Source: Bacteroidia bacterium | Lineage (GTDB): Bacteria > Bacteroidota > Bacteroidia > Cytophagales > Cyclobacteriaceae | DNA: 64,000 nt | Assembly: GCA_030432655.1 (NCBI GenBank) | Contig: JAUILA010000012.1 | Location: 62,001 to 126,000 of the forward strand | Direction: 5' to 3' | Shown: positions 8,901 to 16,670 of the stretch, piece by piece | Position numbering within the stretch: position 1 is the stretch's first letter | How the letters are laid out: each line of letters opens with the position of its first letter | Position numbers and translations under genes: made by a program | The notes under the pieces: model-generated | The model's database searches: none | Told to the model about the DNA's origin: nothing | Seen by the model: the letters and a program-made list of their open reading frames with translations, nothing else

Positions 8901-11354
8901 CCGACATATCAGTGGCTGGTAAATGGAGCCGCCATTGCGGGTGAGACAAATCCGGTATTTACAAGTTCGTCACTTAACAACGGGGATCTTGTCTCTGTAG
9001 AGGTTACGGTCGATCCGGCTGCAACTTGTGCGGCGACCCCTGTGGTAAGTTCATCCCAGGAAGTACAGAATGTTGTTACCAGCCTGACGCCTACGGCTGC
9101 CATAGTAGCATCGCAGACTACGATCTGCTCAGGCAACCAGGTAATATTTACAGCGAATGCATCCAATGCCGGACCCGTGCCGACCTACCAGTGGCAGATT
9201 AACGGAGCCCCGGTGGCAGGTGCCAATTCGGATACCTTTATAACCACGGCACTGGCCGACGGTGATCAGGTCAATGTAATCGTCGGGGTGGATCCGGCTG
9301 TGAGTTGTGCCACAACCACCAGCGTAACCTCCAATAATATAGCTATTGCGGTACGTCCGGCAGGAGATCCTGCCTGTGTGGGCGGCGGAGAGAATTGCGG
9401 AGCCTTTGTGATTACGGTAACACCGACAAGGCCTCCATGTACGGCACCTGACTCAGGGGAGTTATCCTTCCTAATTTCCGGTGGTACAGGAAACTATACC
9501 GTTGTATTATCCGATATGGATGGGTTCAGCCAGGGCGAAGCAGGTCTGGCCGGTACACCGATCATCTTTGAAGACCTGACAGCTTCTGATTATATGTATA
9601 CCATTACCGATGGCAACGGCACAACCTGTACACTGCCATTTACGCTGGATAATGAAACTATTCTGGAAGCGGCCATTCTTAGTACGACCGACGCGGCTTG
9701 TTTTGACCAGCCGGACGGAAGTGTTACAGTGGAAGTACTAAGCGGAGGGAACGCTCCGTATGAATATTCCTTAGATGGTATCCTTTGGAGGCAGGTAACT
9801 ACATCTGTATTTACCGTTGACGGGTTATCACCTCAGGATAGTCCGATCGGAATCCTGATCAGGGACAATGCATCGGATCAGTGTCCTGAGGAGGTAATGG
9901 TGGATATTAACAATCTTTATCCGCAGATCAATGCTGATATTACCGCTTCACCGGTGCTTACCTGCGACGGTGATGAGGGCGAGATAACGGTAGCATTTCC
10001 TCCGACAGGAGGTAATTCTCCAAACGGAGTATGGAATATTGCGATTGCGGAAGGAGTAAATGCTCCGGGCGGATTCGACCCTTTCGGTGCGGACAGAACA
10101 TTTACCGGCCTGGCTGCCGGCGAATATACGATCTTCCTTGAAGATGAAGGCGGATGTGTCCGGGAGATTCCGGTCATCGTAGAGGCACCTAACCAGGTGC
10201 AGCTGCTGGCTGATGTCAATGCGGCGGATTGTTCACTGGATGGAAAGAGCGGAGAGCTGAACCTCCAGGTGACCAATTCATCACAGGTTCCCGGTCCGTA
10301 TGACCTGGTCATTACCGGGCTGACAGGAGCCAATGCAGGGGACATCATTTTTGCCAATGCAGCCTGGAGTGGCGGATTCATTAGTATTGATACACTCGTA
10401 AGCGGAAATTATGAGATCATGGTTACCCCTTCGGATCCTGATCTGTGTGTACTGACCGTGGAACGCGAAATTACCGGAGGTCCGCAACCTGTTTCTTTTG
10501 ATTATGCATTGCAGTGTGCTCCTGCTTCGGCATCCAAAGAATTGCTCCTAACGGATATTCAGGGGAATGATGGCGAATTGTACACGCTTCGGGTTTATGA
10601 CAACCTCACTTCAGCGTTGGTTGAAGAGATAAGTTTTACCATTAACATTGGCAATCAGTACCTTATCTCCAATTATCCCTTCCTTACCCAGACCAGGGAA
10701 TACAGACTTCGACTGGTTCAGTCACCGGCTGTATGTGCGGGATCTGAAGTAAGATATGATCATCCGGATAACCTGGTAATTCCACAGCAGTTGCTGGCGG
10801 AGATCGGAGAAACGACCAAGTCGCTTCCTGACCGTCCGACCGGGACCCTGGAGGTGGTTAATTTCACAGGAGGATATCAGCCGGATGATAATTCATTCCC
10901 GTACCTGACCTATATCGAGCTGGATTCGGCGGCCATTCCAGGCCAGTCATTCAGTGCCGGTTTTGATACTGTTCGTCTGGATCAGAATCTTGACTATGCC
11001 ATTCTCTATGAGAAAATCCCGGCAGGTCGATATACAATTCTGGTCAGTGACCAGATAGGATGTACCTTCAGTCTTACCGGAAGGGTGCCACTGGATACGG
11101 ACATATTTATCCCTAATATCTTTACGCCGAATAATGATGGTTCGAACGAAACATTCTATATCCGGAATAAGCCGGATACAGAGGTCAAGCTGATCATCAC
11201 GAACCGCTGGGGCAAACAGGTGTATTCTTCAAATAATTACCAGAACAACTGGGATGGAGGTGAAGAACCTGATGGTGTTTACTATTATATGATAGACACC
11301 GGCGAGGATAGCTACAAGGGCTGGGTTGAAATTATGCGAGGTTCCAGGCCTTAG
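2937..11354 (+). CDS. Giant T9SS-exported adhesin-like protein (SprB, PA14-like and Ig-like repeats; gliding-type C-terminal domain)
   Basis: This is a 2805-residue predicted surface or secreted protein. A signal peptide (about residues 1-31) is followed by about eight SprB-like units (residues 40-780), five of them close copies of about 80 residues. Then come two or three beta units sharing TTTYQVA (about 780-1060) and a PA14-like domain (about 1065-1208, with PGTYEITVGGDDGFRLSLDG). Ten Ig-like repeats of about 93 residues follow (about 1215-2140), each with YQWQVNG, a GET turn and two Cys suited to a disulfide. Four more SprB-like units (about 2155-2520) lead to a gliding-motility-associated C-terminal domain (about 2721-2805: FIPNIFTPNNDGSNE, ITNRWGKQVY, PDGVYYY). 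That last domain is a T9SS type B export signal. In gliding Bacteroidota such proteins act as surface adhesins. The role here is inferred from architecture. It is preceded by a small co-directional secreted gene. Confidence 0.92.
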   Translation: MKGYFLGYKRRIPQLFLATFFCLVSLANAEAQCPTSDVTINITDVTCNGFNDGTFEIILNDPNGYTGNYSFALIGLPSNGGDLVNRVQAGSDPSTVFTGLPPGSYTWFVTFGPGCPGFSAGGYTILQPPALNASVSGITPACTPGTGSVSLDVSGGNGGYSFSWTGPTDPGNVEDAVNLDAGTYNVTVTDLQGCNITLTNIFVPVVTQADAGADQVVCSNTAVLEGNAFNPSGETGSWTLVSGSGNITDATDPNSQVTNLGVGDNVFEWFITDSGGICAGTTDQVVISWYNLELSDPADILLACNGAGDGSGSFTATGGSAPFVFTVDNNTTGAATSSTATSLDFTGAGPGTITVSVTDANGCVQQQSVDITEPPVIALDSETSTDVTCDGGADGSVSVLASGGTGALSYTLMPGAITNGTGTFNGLAAGDYTVEVTDANLCGPVVSSTLTIASPPAITIDNTNTTDVTCNGGTDGQIEITATGGTGVLTYTLQPAAVSNTTGIFAGLAAGSYTVEVTDENGCGPVVSGTIDITEPAGVTIDNVAFTDVTCSGASDGTITVTASGGVTPYDFTLQPANITNNTGSFTGLAAGTYTVEVAEANGCGPVISSPVTISDATLIVVTAPVTTDATCTGADDGTLSVTASGGTGVYTYTIQPLGLSNSTGVFNSLAPGTYTVDVEDSNGCTVTSADGTIAEPAGVVIDNTAITDATCPGGTDGQITVTASGGTAPLTYTLQPGAVVNSTGIFAGLAPGTYSVDISDANGCGPVSATDLIVGQPVPDQPVDDVTVCNPVNSDIILTLNSTQNGTTFELQDLSGNPLSPPVQASGPAGPVNLVIDQANAPVVTTTYQVAVTLPSCPEYILPDQFVVTVTDAPSDVLAVSDVVLCEGESSDASFVIAGSENGVTYELQQTDGSSLSPAVTAVGNGGDLNLTILAADLPAATTTYQVAASAAGGCSSVLTDQPVLTFQPLPDATLAGDATICPGESATLAVTLTGTGPWNLTYSDGVTETTVVANSPNYDLVVSPAATTTYSLVRVEDAGTACLRDPLSSSATVTVSPVAGDQVTYGAGAWIGYVYDDSNDPRPYPGRVDFDTDKYRGFINQPFNFDLNIDAGAVSGPDLCTDYSDNYSIRFRMNADFVPGTYEITVGGDDGFRLSLDGGATFVVDEWRDQSYLTETIQLCLDGNYDLVLEYYENGGVSRVSFNSTLLSPAETMDVAIAADQLPVCSGDAATFRATVTNGGAVPSFQWQVNGVDVPGETSDVFTSTLLNDGDVIRVVAEADPSLTCVLNDPATSNELTFSSTSDLTATVSITADQNPACVGTDITFTAAPADAGPNPTYQWQVNGADAAGETGDTFVASGLNDGDVVRVVLTPDPAVTCITNSTANSNEITASFVSDLTATASIVADQNPVCAGTDVTFTSAVTDAGSNPSYQWQVNGADVAGETTDTFVTSSLTDGDIVRLIVTADPLATCVSNSPVTSNEVIISIQPSTSMSVSVAADQNPVCQGDAVNFTATVTDGGASPTYQWQINGTDIAGETGATFTSATLNNNDVVTVTVTADPALTCVVNSPLLSNGILMNISDSLEPVVSIVADQNPACTGATINFTATASDAGANPSYQWQVNGSDVAGETGSTFAAAGLADGDQVQVVLTADPSVTCILSPVVVSNTINMSLVDSLTPQVTVTADQDPSCISDAVTFTASFTESGATPSFQWQVNGADVAGETGQNFTSASLNDGDLVTVVLTADPLATCVTTTQAISAPFTVNRVGSLSPTVFVNASQTTICTGTDVLFTASVINAGPNPGYQWQVNGVDVAGETNDSFLTNALADGDLVRLIVSVDPSVSCSTVTEVTSPETVISVDTEIIPAVTITADQTAICTGNTVTFTANAVDAGLNPSYQWQINGVDVAGETSETFVSSALSDGDQVQLVLTADPSLTCANPSVVSSNVIDISVVTSLNPAVTILADQNPVCVGDAVTWTATVTEAGADPTYQWLVNGAAIAGETNPVFTSSSLNNGDLVSVEVTVDPAATCAATPVVSSSQEVQNVVTSLTPTAAIVASQTTICSGNQVIFTANASNAGPVPTYQWQINGAPVAGANSDTFITTALADGDQVNVIVGVDPAVSCATTTSVTSNNIAIAVRPAGDPACVGGGENCGAFVITVTPTRPPCTAPDSGELSFLISGGTGNYTVVLSDMDGFSQGEAGLAGTPIIFEDLTASDYMYTITDGNGTTCTLPFTLDNETILEAAILSTTDAACFDQPDGSVTVEVLSGGNAPYEYSLDGILWRQVTTSVFTVDGLSPQDSPIGILIRDNASDQCPEEVMVDINNLYPQINADITASPVLTCDGDEGEITVAFPPTGGNSPNGVWNIAIAEGVNAPGGFDPFGADRTFTGLAAGEYTIFLEDEGGCVREIPVIVEAPNQVQLLADVNAADCSLDGKSGELNLQVTNSSQVPGPYDLVITGLTGANAGDIIFANAAWSGGFISIDTLVSGNYEIMVTPSDPDLCVLTVEREITGGPQPVSFDYALQCAPASASKELLLTDIQGNDGELYTLRVYDNLTSALVEEISFTINIGNQYLISNYPFLTQTREYRLRLVQSPAVCAGSEVRYDHPDNLVIPQQLLAEIGETTKSLPDRPTGTLEVVNFTGGYQPDDNSFPYLTYIELDSAAIPGQSFSAGFDTVRLDQNLDYAILYEKIPAGRYTILVSDQIGCTFSLTGRVPLDTDIFIPNIFTPNNDGSNETFYIRNKPDTEVKLIITNRWGKQVYSSNNYQNNWDGGEEPDGVYYYMIDTGEDSYKGWVEIMRGSRP
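4075..5270 (+). repeat. Five tandem SprB-type coding repeats, period about 240 bp
   Basis: Five consecutive units start near 4090, 4330, 4577, 4816 and 5056. Each encodes DxTCxGGxDGxIxVTASGG, then a YTLQP strand, a GLAAGTYTVEV strand and NGCGP. The DNA copies are diverged, which suggests older duplication under selection on the protein rather than recent expansion. They lie wholly inside the giant gene. Confidence 0.8.
6584..9360 (+). repeat. Ten tandem Ig-like coding repeats, period about 279 bp
   Basis: Units start near 6584, 6864, 7141, 7420, 7699, 7981, 8258, 8537, 8816 and 9095. Each begins with a strand of the form VxIxADQNPxCxG, has a central YQWQVNG and GET, and ends with a DGDxVxVxxTADPxxxC strand. 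Units 7, 8 and 10 replace the usual ADQNP by a Q-T-x-I-C form, which suggests at least two sub-lineages. The DNA is diverged between copies. It is a coding array and not a CRISPR. Confidence 0.85.
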
Positions 11355-11357
11355 ACA

Positions 11358-12365
11358 CTAAAGTTTAACAAGAAAATCCATGGTATCGACCTGGTCGGCA
11401 TAGTCCCATAATTCAGGTAATTGCGCCTGACCCATGGCAATGCTGCCCGGCAGCCAGCCGCCGGCGGAGACGATACACTGGATTTTCTCCTTTTCTGATT
11501 CAAGTACCTCACGCACTTCCTGTTCTGATGTGTACTCTTCAAAATACAGAACGGATATAGGCGAAACCATTCGGTTGCTTTTTTGAAGGAGAAGGAATCC
11601 GTTGTCCAGGTGTGGTTCTTTGTTTACCAGCAGTACTGATTTATTGTAATCATAATTATTGTGGTATTTATGATGGTGCATTACCTCCTGGTAGGGCTGG
11701 ATGGATTCGAAAAATTTAGCAAAGCTGTATCCCTCCGGGACATAGAGCTTTGAGATATTCCGGCATCCCAGGCCGAAGTAGGTAAAAATGTCTTCACCCA
11801 GATTCCTGAAGTCATTGGTGGTTTCTGAGCCATTTATCAAGGCCACTGACGATCGGTTTTTTCTAATAATGTGAGGGTATTTTGAAAAATACTGGTGGAA
11901 ATACCGGGCTGTGTTATCGCTTCCTGTAGCGATTACCGCATCAATATTTTTTAGTTTGTCAGTAAGGATGATCCTTTTCGATAATTCCGGGTCGATCATA
12001 CGCAATTGCTCCAGGAGATATTCGAGGAGGGCACGGTCTTTCGAACTGGGTTTTACCCTGGCAACATGGCCGGAACTGATTACCGAGATTATGTCGTGAA
12101 GTCCTACCAGAGGGATATTGCCTGCCAGTACCAGTCCGACATTTTTGACATCCTTTATCGTCGGATAGGAGTCAAGCCACTTCTCAAGCTTAGTGCGGTT
12201 AAGGTAGTTGGTGGCTCCCCTCAGCGCTTTCCGGATATTCTCCTGCGTAAACCAGGAATTCTCATTAGCTGAGCGAAAAGCAAGCTGGGAAAACCGCTCT
12301 TCCGGCAGTGATTTAAGGTGCCGGCCCAGATGATCCAGTGAGTCGATGATATTTTTTCGATTCAT
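11358..12365 (-). CDS. LuxC-like acyl-CoA reductase
   Basis: This 335-residue protein resembles the acyl-CoA reductase family that includes LuxC, which reduces activated fatty acids to aldehydes with NADPH. Visible features are an N-terminal helical segment, a Rossmann-like core (NVGLVLAGNIPLVGLHDIIS at about 78-97), the segment AVIATGSDNTARYF, and GLGCRNISKLYVPEGY, which carries the Cys expected to hold the acyl thioester. ATG 12365 (MNRKNIIDSL) is chosen; the longer frame begins inside the promoter of the divergent ferredoxin gene. The ferredoxin beside it may supply electrons, or the pairing may only be a conserved arrangement. The physiological substrate is unknown. The gene ends three bases after the giant adhesin gene, tail to tail. 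Confidence 0.8.
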   Translation of the reverse strand: MNRKNIIDSLDHLGRHLKSLPEERFSQLAFRSANENSWFTQENIRKALRGATNYLNRTKLEKWLDSYPTIKDVKNVGLVLAGNIPLVGLHDIISVISSGHVARVKPSSKDRALLEYLLEQLRMIDPELSKRIILTDKLKNIDAVIATGSDNTARYFHQYFSKYPHIIRKNRSSVALINGSETTNDFRNLGEDIFTYFGLGCRNISKLYVPEGYSFAKFFESIQPYQEVMHHHKYHNNYDYNKSVLLVNKEPHLDNGFLLLQKSNRMVSPISVLYFEEYTSEQEVREVLESEKEKIQCIVSAGGWLPGSIAMGQAQLPELWDYADQVDTMDFLVKL

Positions 12366-12399
12366 GGCACAAAGGTAAACCATTATATTGTTTACGACG

Positions 12400-12430
12400 T
12401 TTGATAGCCGGCAGATACTTAGTATTTTTG
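12400..12430 (+). promoter_or_regulatory. Full consensus Bacteroidota promoter for the ferredoxin gene
   Basis: TTTG at 12400-12403, a 19-base spacer, and TATTTTTG at 12423-12430 match the Bacteroidota primary sigma factor consensus (TTTG, about 19 bases, TAnnTTTG) at every fixed position. Transcription should begin near 12437, leaving a leader of about 30 bases before ATG 12468. This is the clearest promoter in the window. Confidence 0.75.
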
Positions 12431-12458
12431 CCAAACAGACGTTGAAACATATAAATAA

Positions 12459-12815
<357 letters not shown>

Positions 12816-13718
12816 TCAGCGCATTTTGGAACGCTTGATCAGATAGGCATTCAGCACCTCATTAAAGTCACTCTGGATGTCCATGGGGATGAAATCTATC
12901 TTCAGCTGACCGCACCTGATCTTTAATTCATGATAAAAAGAACTTACCTGCTGACGGTAGGTTTTTTTTATTTCCGACGGATTCAGTTTCATTTTCTCGC
13001 CGCTTTCAAGGTCGATGAATTCATGCGGGCGGTCATCGAAGTCAAAGTCGAATTCTGTGTGTTTGTCAGTGATATGAAAAAGCAGTACCTCGTGCTGGTT
13101 GTGCTTCAGGTGCTGCAGGCCTTTGAGAACCTCTTCGGGATTTTCCTGGTCAAACATATCACTGAGAATGACAATCAGTGACCGGCGTTTATTTTTTTCC
13201 GCGATTTCATGAAGCACCCTTGCGACCGAGGTTCGCGCACCTTCTTTTTCTTCATCTGCCAGTTGCTGGAGGTGAATGAAGAGTTTATTCAGGTGGGTGG
13301 AGGTTGATTTGATTTGAGTCGTAAGTTCAATCTGATCCGAGAAGGAACATAATCCAACCGCATCGCGCTGACGCTGAAGCAGGTAGGCCAGTGCCGCTGC
13401 GGCGAGGATGCTGAACTTGAGCTTTCCTTTTCCCGGAAGCGGATAATGCATGGAGGACGAAGCGTCCAGTACCAGCTGGCAGCGCAGGTTGGTTTCTTCT
13501 TCAAAACGCTTGGTATACAAACGCTCCGTTTTGGCGAACACCTTCCAGTCGATAAGTCGTGTGCTTTCGCCTGTGTTATAGAGGCGATGCTCGGCGAACT
13601 CTACCGAAAAACCATGGTACGGTGACTTGTGCAGCCCTGTGATAAAGCCTTCCACCAGTTGCCTGGCCAGAAAGTCAATATTGCCAAACTCCTTTACCCG
13701 ATCCAGATCCAGTTTCAT
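12816..13718 (-). CDS. DUF58 / von Willebrand factor A-like protein
   Basis: This 300-residue protein belongs to the DUF58 family, which usually accompanies MoxR AAA+ ATPases and membrane VWA proteins. The family hallmark is at about residues 45-75 (EFAEHRLYNTGESTRLIDWK, then RLYTKRFEEE). A VWA-like MIDAS DASSSMHYP follows at about 84-92. ATG 13718 (MKLDLDRVKEF) is chosen over the TTG at 13757, because family members begin at this point. No MoxR gene is adjacent, which is unusual. The role is unassigned; MoxR-DUF58 systems are thought to act as chaperones for metal insertion or envelope processes. Confidence 0.85.
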   Translation of the reverse strand: MKLDLDRVKEFGNIDFLARQLVEGFITGLHKSPYHGFSVEFAEHRLYNTGESTRLIDWKVFAKTERLYTKRFEEETNLRCQLVLDASSSMHYPLPGKGKLKFSILAAAALAYLLQRQRDAVGLCSFSDQIELTTQIKSTSTHLNKLFIHLQQLADEEKEGARTSVARVLHEIAEKNKRRSLIVILSDMFDQENPEEVLKGLQHLKHNQHEVLLFHITDKHTEFDFDFDDRPHEFIDLESGEKMKLNPSEIKKTYRQQVSSFYHELKIRCGQLKIDFIPMDIQSDFNEVLNAYLIKRSKMR

Positions 13719-13872
13719 TTCTTCCGCTTCAGATTGTGTTTTCCTAAGTTCTTGCAAAATATATACAATTACAAAGGGGTATTTGCTTTGAATATATTTA
13801 TTACACTATATTAGGACTTGAATTTTGTAAAATCTAAAAAGTGCTTTAATTATCAACTAAAACAAAAGGATT

Positions 13873-14235
13873 GTGGAAGAGAACAACAATAATGAAAGAG
13901 ATGAGATTTTTTCTGAGCGAGTGAGAGCGGGGAAACGTACTTATTTTTTCGATGTAAAGGCAACACGTTCTAATGACTATTACCTGACAATAACTGAAAG
14001 CAAGCGCCGGTACAAAGAGGATGGGTTTACGTATGAGAAACATAAGATCTTTCTCTACAAAGAAGATTTTAATAAATTCGTTGATGCACTGCACAGTACT
14101 GTAAATCATGTGAAAGAAGAGTTGCTTCCTGAGGTGGATTTTACTCAATTTGAAAGACTTGAAGATTCGCCCGGATACAACGGGCAGCATAATGGTTCTG
14201 CCAATGAGATTGATACCGAGTTGAAATGGGACTAA
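13873..14235 (+). CDS. PUR-family nucleic-acid-binding protein (DUF3276)
   Basis: This 120-residue protein is of the PUR-alpha-like family that includes the Borrelia regulator BpuR. Such proteins bind single-stranded DNA or RNA as dimers. Seen here are the PUR strand pattern EIFSERVRAGKRTYFFDVK (about 11-29), the segment YYLTITESKRRY (about 36-47), and a C-terminal helix (YKEDFNKFVDAL). A disordered acidic tail follows. The start is GTG 13873; no ATG lies near it, and the family begins at this point. A rho-independent terminator follows the gene. The targets are unknown. Confidence 0.85.
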   Translation: MEENNNNERDEIFSERVRAGKRTYFFDVKATRSNDYYLTITESKRRYKEDGFTYEKHKIFLYKEDFNKFVDALHSTVNHVKEELLPEVDFTQFERLEDSPGYNGQHNGSANEIDTELKWD

Positions 14236-14257
14236 TTATATAAAGCTACGCATTAGG

Positions 14258-14282
14258 CCCCGAAGAGATTCGGGGTTTTTTT
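14258..14282 (+). terminator. Rho-independent terminator after the PUR-family gene
   Basis: A perfect 7-bp stem, CCCCGAA with TTCGGGG, closes a GAGA loop and runs straight into seven T residues. It lies between the PUR-family stop codon and the AI-2E transporter start 13 bases further on, so the two transcripts are probably separate or attenuated here. Confidence 0.9.
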
Positions 14283-14294
14283 ATATTACAACTT

Positions 14295-15392
14295 ATGAGG
14301 AGGAGGCCATTAATATATCTGGGTATCATTTTGCTGTTGATGTTGCTGCTGGCCTGGGTATTCACAGATATATTTATTTATGTGCTGATTGCCATTATAC
14401 TGAGCGCCATTCTCCGGCCAATGACCCGGTACCTCCGGCGTGTTCAGCTATTCAAATTACGGATACCCCGTTTCCTTGCCATACTCATTTCGTTCACGGT
14501 TTTTGTTCTGGTGATATCCCTGTTCGTCGTGTTGTTTATTCCACTCATATCGGACCAGGTAACATTGATCAGGAGTTTCAATTATGATAATTTCTACGAA
14601 CAGGTTACGACACCGCTGGCCAATTTTGAAAATTTCCTGATACGTAATGATCTTACCACCGAACCGCCCGGCTTTATGGTCAATACGCTGCGGGAGAGAA
14701 TCATTACATTTTTCAGCAGTATCCAGGTTGGTGAGATGCTTAACCAGGTACTTTCTCTTACGGGCAGTCTCCTGGTAGGTATCCTGGCTGTGCTGTTCAT
14801 CACCTTCTTTTTTTTATATGAAATGGGGGCCATGCGCAAACATGTGATCAGCCTTATTCCTAATCATTATTTTGAAGTGACAATTGCAGCGTTTAATAAA
14901 ATTGAGCGGCTTCTTTCCAACTATCTTACAGGATTATTATTACAGATGCTGGCGATCTTTACCATTGCATCCATTGGCTTGTCTATCATGGGCATAAAAT
15001 ACGCCGTTACTATTGCGTTATTTGCGGCGGTTGCCAACCTTATTCCTTACATGGGGCCTATTCTGGGTGCGCTGTTCGGGATCATTGTCGGGATCAGTAC
15101 TTCGATCGGTGTTATGGGGAGCGGGGAACTTCTCTGGCTGGTCCTGAAGGTTGCTTCTGTCTTTGCCCTGGTTCAGCTAATAGACAATGTACTGCTGCAA
15201 CCGCTTATTTTTTCAAAAAGTGTTAAAGCCCATCCTTTGGAGATTTTTATAGTTATATTTGCAGGCGCTTCGCTGGCCCAGATACCCGGCATGATCCTGG
15301 CCATACCGGCATATACGGTTATCCGGGTGATGGTGGGTGAACTTTACAGTGGCTACCGGAGCTATCGAGTATTCAGGATTCAAAAGAATTAA
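14295..15392 (+). CDS. AI-2E family (PerM-like) membrane transporter
   Basis: This 365-residue inner-membrane protein has about seven to eight transmembrane segments. They include an N-terminal pair (about residues 5-40), one near 60-85, a central pair near 145-180, and a C-terminal bundle from about 210 to 350. The family motif region is present as [19 protein letters not shown] (about 252-270) with a following [18 protein letters not shown]. Family members export autoinducer-2 or act as sodium/proton antiporters, and the substrate here cannot be assigned. It lies three bases upstream of ychF, so the two are probably co-transcribed. Confidence 0.88.
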   Translation: MRRRPLIYLGIILLLMLLLAWVFTDIFIYVLIAIILSAILRPMTRYLRRVQLFKLRIPRFLAILISFTVFVLVISLFVVLFIPLISDQVTLIRSFNYDNFYEQVTTPLANFENFLIRNDLTTEPPGFMVNTLRERIITFFSSIQVGEMLNQVLSLTGSLLVGILAVLFITFFFLYEMGAMRKHVISLIPNHYFEVTIAAFNKIERLLSNYLTGLLLQMLAIFTIASIGLSIMGIKYAVTIALFAAVANLIPYMGPILGALFGIIVGISTSIGVMGSGELLWLVLKVASVFALVQLIDNVLLQPLIFSKSVKAHPLEIFIVIFAGASLAQIPGMILAIPAYTVIRVMVGELYSGYRSYRVFRIQKN

Positions 15393-15395
15393 TTT

Positions 15396-16493
15396 ATGGC
15401 ATTAAAGTGTGGGATTGTTGGATTACCAAATGTTGGAAAATCCACGCTCTTCAATGCGATCTCCAATAATAAGGCAGAAGCTGCCAACTTCCCGTTTTGT
15501 ACTATTGAGCCAAATGTCGGGGTAATTACCGTACCTGACGAACGGCTGACAATTCTCGAAGACCTGGTAAATCCGCAACGGGTGATGCCAACAACCATTG
15601 AGTTTGTTGATATTGCAGGACTGGTGAAAGGTGCCAGCAAAGGGGAGGGGCTGGGAAACCAGTTTCTCGCCAATATCCGGGAAGTGGATGCAATTGCGCA
15701 TGTAATCCGCTGTTTTGAAGATGACAACATCGTTCATGTGGACGGACGTATTGATCCTGTGACGGACAAGGAAGTCATTGACACGGAGCTCCAACTTAAA
15801 GACCTGGAATCGGTTCTAAAGAAGATTGCGCGAATTGAAAAAATTGCCAAAACCGGGGACGCAGCGGCCAAAAAAGACCTCGCAATTTTACTTAAGTATA
15901 AGGAACACCTGGAGTCGGGAAAGAATGCGCGTGCGCTTGAAATTTCCCCGGAGGAGCGCAAATCCATAGCCGATTTGCAGCTGCTGACCATCAAACCTGT
16001 GATCTATGTGGCCAATGTGGAAGAAGACGCATTGCCGGATGGCAATCAGCACAGTGATAAGCTGCGTACAATTGCTGCAGAAGAGGGTGCCGATGTGATT
16101 GTAATCTCTGCGTCCATTGAGGCCCAGATCGCTGAACTGGAAGATGCGGAAGAAAGGGCGATGTTCCTTGAGGAATATAACCTGAAACAATCCGGATTAA
16201 GCAAACTGATCAAGGCAGCCTACCATATGCTTGACCTGATTACTTATTTTACAGCAGGGGAAAAGGAAGTTCGCGCATGGACAATTCGCCGTGGCTGGAA
16301 AGCGCCACAGGCGGCTGGCGTCATCCATACTGATTTTGAGCGGGGATTTATCAAGGCCGAGGTGATTGGCCTGGCCGACTATGAAAAATACAAAACGGAG
16401 CTGGCATGCCGGGAAGCTGGCAAAATTGCCATAGAAGGGAAAGAGTACGTGGTGAAAGACGGAGATATCATGCATTTCAGATTTAATGTATAA
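15396..16493 (+). CDS. ychF: Ribosome-associated ATPase YchF (Obg-like)
   Basis: This 365-residue protein is the universal YchF/OLA1 ATPase of the Obg-related P-loop group, linked to ribosomes and stress control. Visible motifs are the P-loop GLPNVGKST at about residues 8-16, the FPFCTIEPN switch region, [20 protein letters not shown], a coiled-coil hairpin at about 130-200, and the C-terminal TGS-like domain ([21 protein letters not shown], and [10 protein letters not shown] at the end). Length matches the family. It follows the AI-2E transporter gene by three bases and is followed by a terminator. Confidence 0.97.
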   Translation: MALKCGIVGLPNVGKSTLFNAISNNKAEAANFPFCTIEPNVGVITVPDERLTILEDLVNPQRVMPTTIEFVDIAGLVKGASKGEGLGNQFLANIREVDAIAHVIRCFEDDNIVHVDGRIDPVTDKEVIDTELQLKDLESVLKKIARIEKIAKTGDAAAKKDLAILLKYKEHLESGKNARALEISPEERKSIADLQLLTIKPVIYVANVEEDALPDGNQHSDKLRTIAAEEGADVIVISASIEAQIAELEDAEERAMFLEEYNLKQSGLSKLIKAAYHMLDLITYFTAGEKEVRAWTIRRGWKAPQAAGVIHTDFERGFIKAEVIGLADYEKYKTELACREAGKIAIEGKEYVVKDGDIMHFRFNV

Positions 16494-16594
16494 TCTTATT
16501 TTTTTATTACATGATCTTTTAGATTTCGCCATTTAATACTATTTTTAGAGGCTAGTAGTAATTTTTTAGGTTCTTAGATACTCCTTTAGTCAAT

Positions 16595-16619
16595 CGATCA
16601 GATTTTGCGATCGTTTTTT
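16595..16619 (+). terminator. Probable rho-independent terminator after ychF
   Basis: CGATC at 16595-16599 pairs with GATCG at 16609-16613 across a nine-base loop, and six T residues follow. The stem is short, but the shape and position fit termination of the ychF transcript before the Cas6-like gene. Confidence 0.6.
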
Positions 16620-16670
16620 GTTGATTTGAGTGATCCTAAGCCCTGATTTTTTAAAAAATTCGCATTTACA

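Noticed and set aside
6584-9360. Regularly spaced repeat pattern that could be taken for a CRISPR-like array
   Set aside because: The period is about 279 bases, copies are diverged, and the whole block is one open frame encoding Ig-like units.
3413-10487. Many minus-strand open frames of 60-154 codons opposite the giant adhesin gene
   Set aside because: They lack signal peptides, known families and start signals, and result from the codon bias and repeats of the plus-strand gene.
16494-16670. CRISPR repeats beside the Cas6-like gene
   Set aside because: The 177-base gap holds one terminator hairpin and A/T-rich sequence without any direct repeats.
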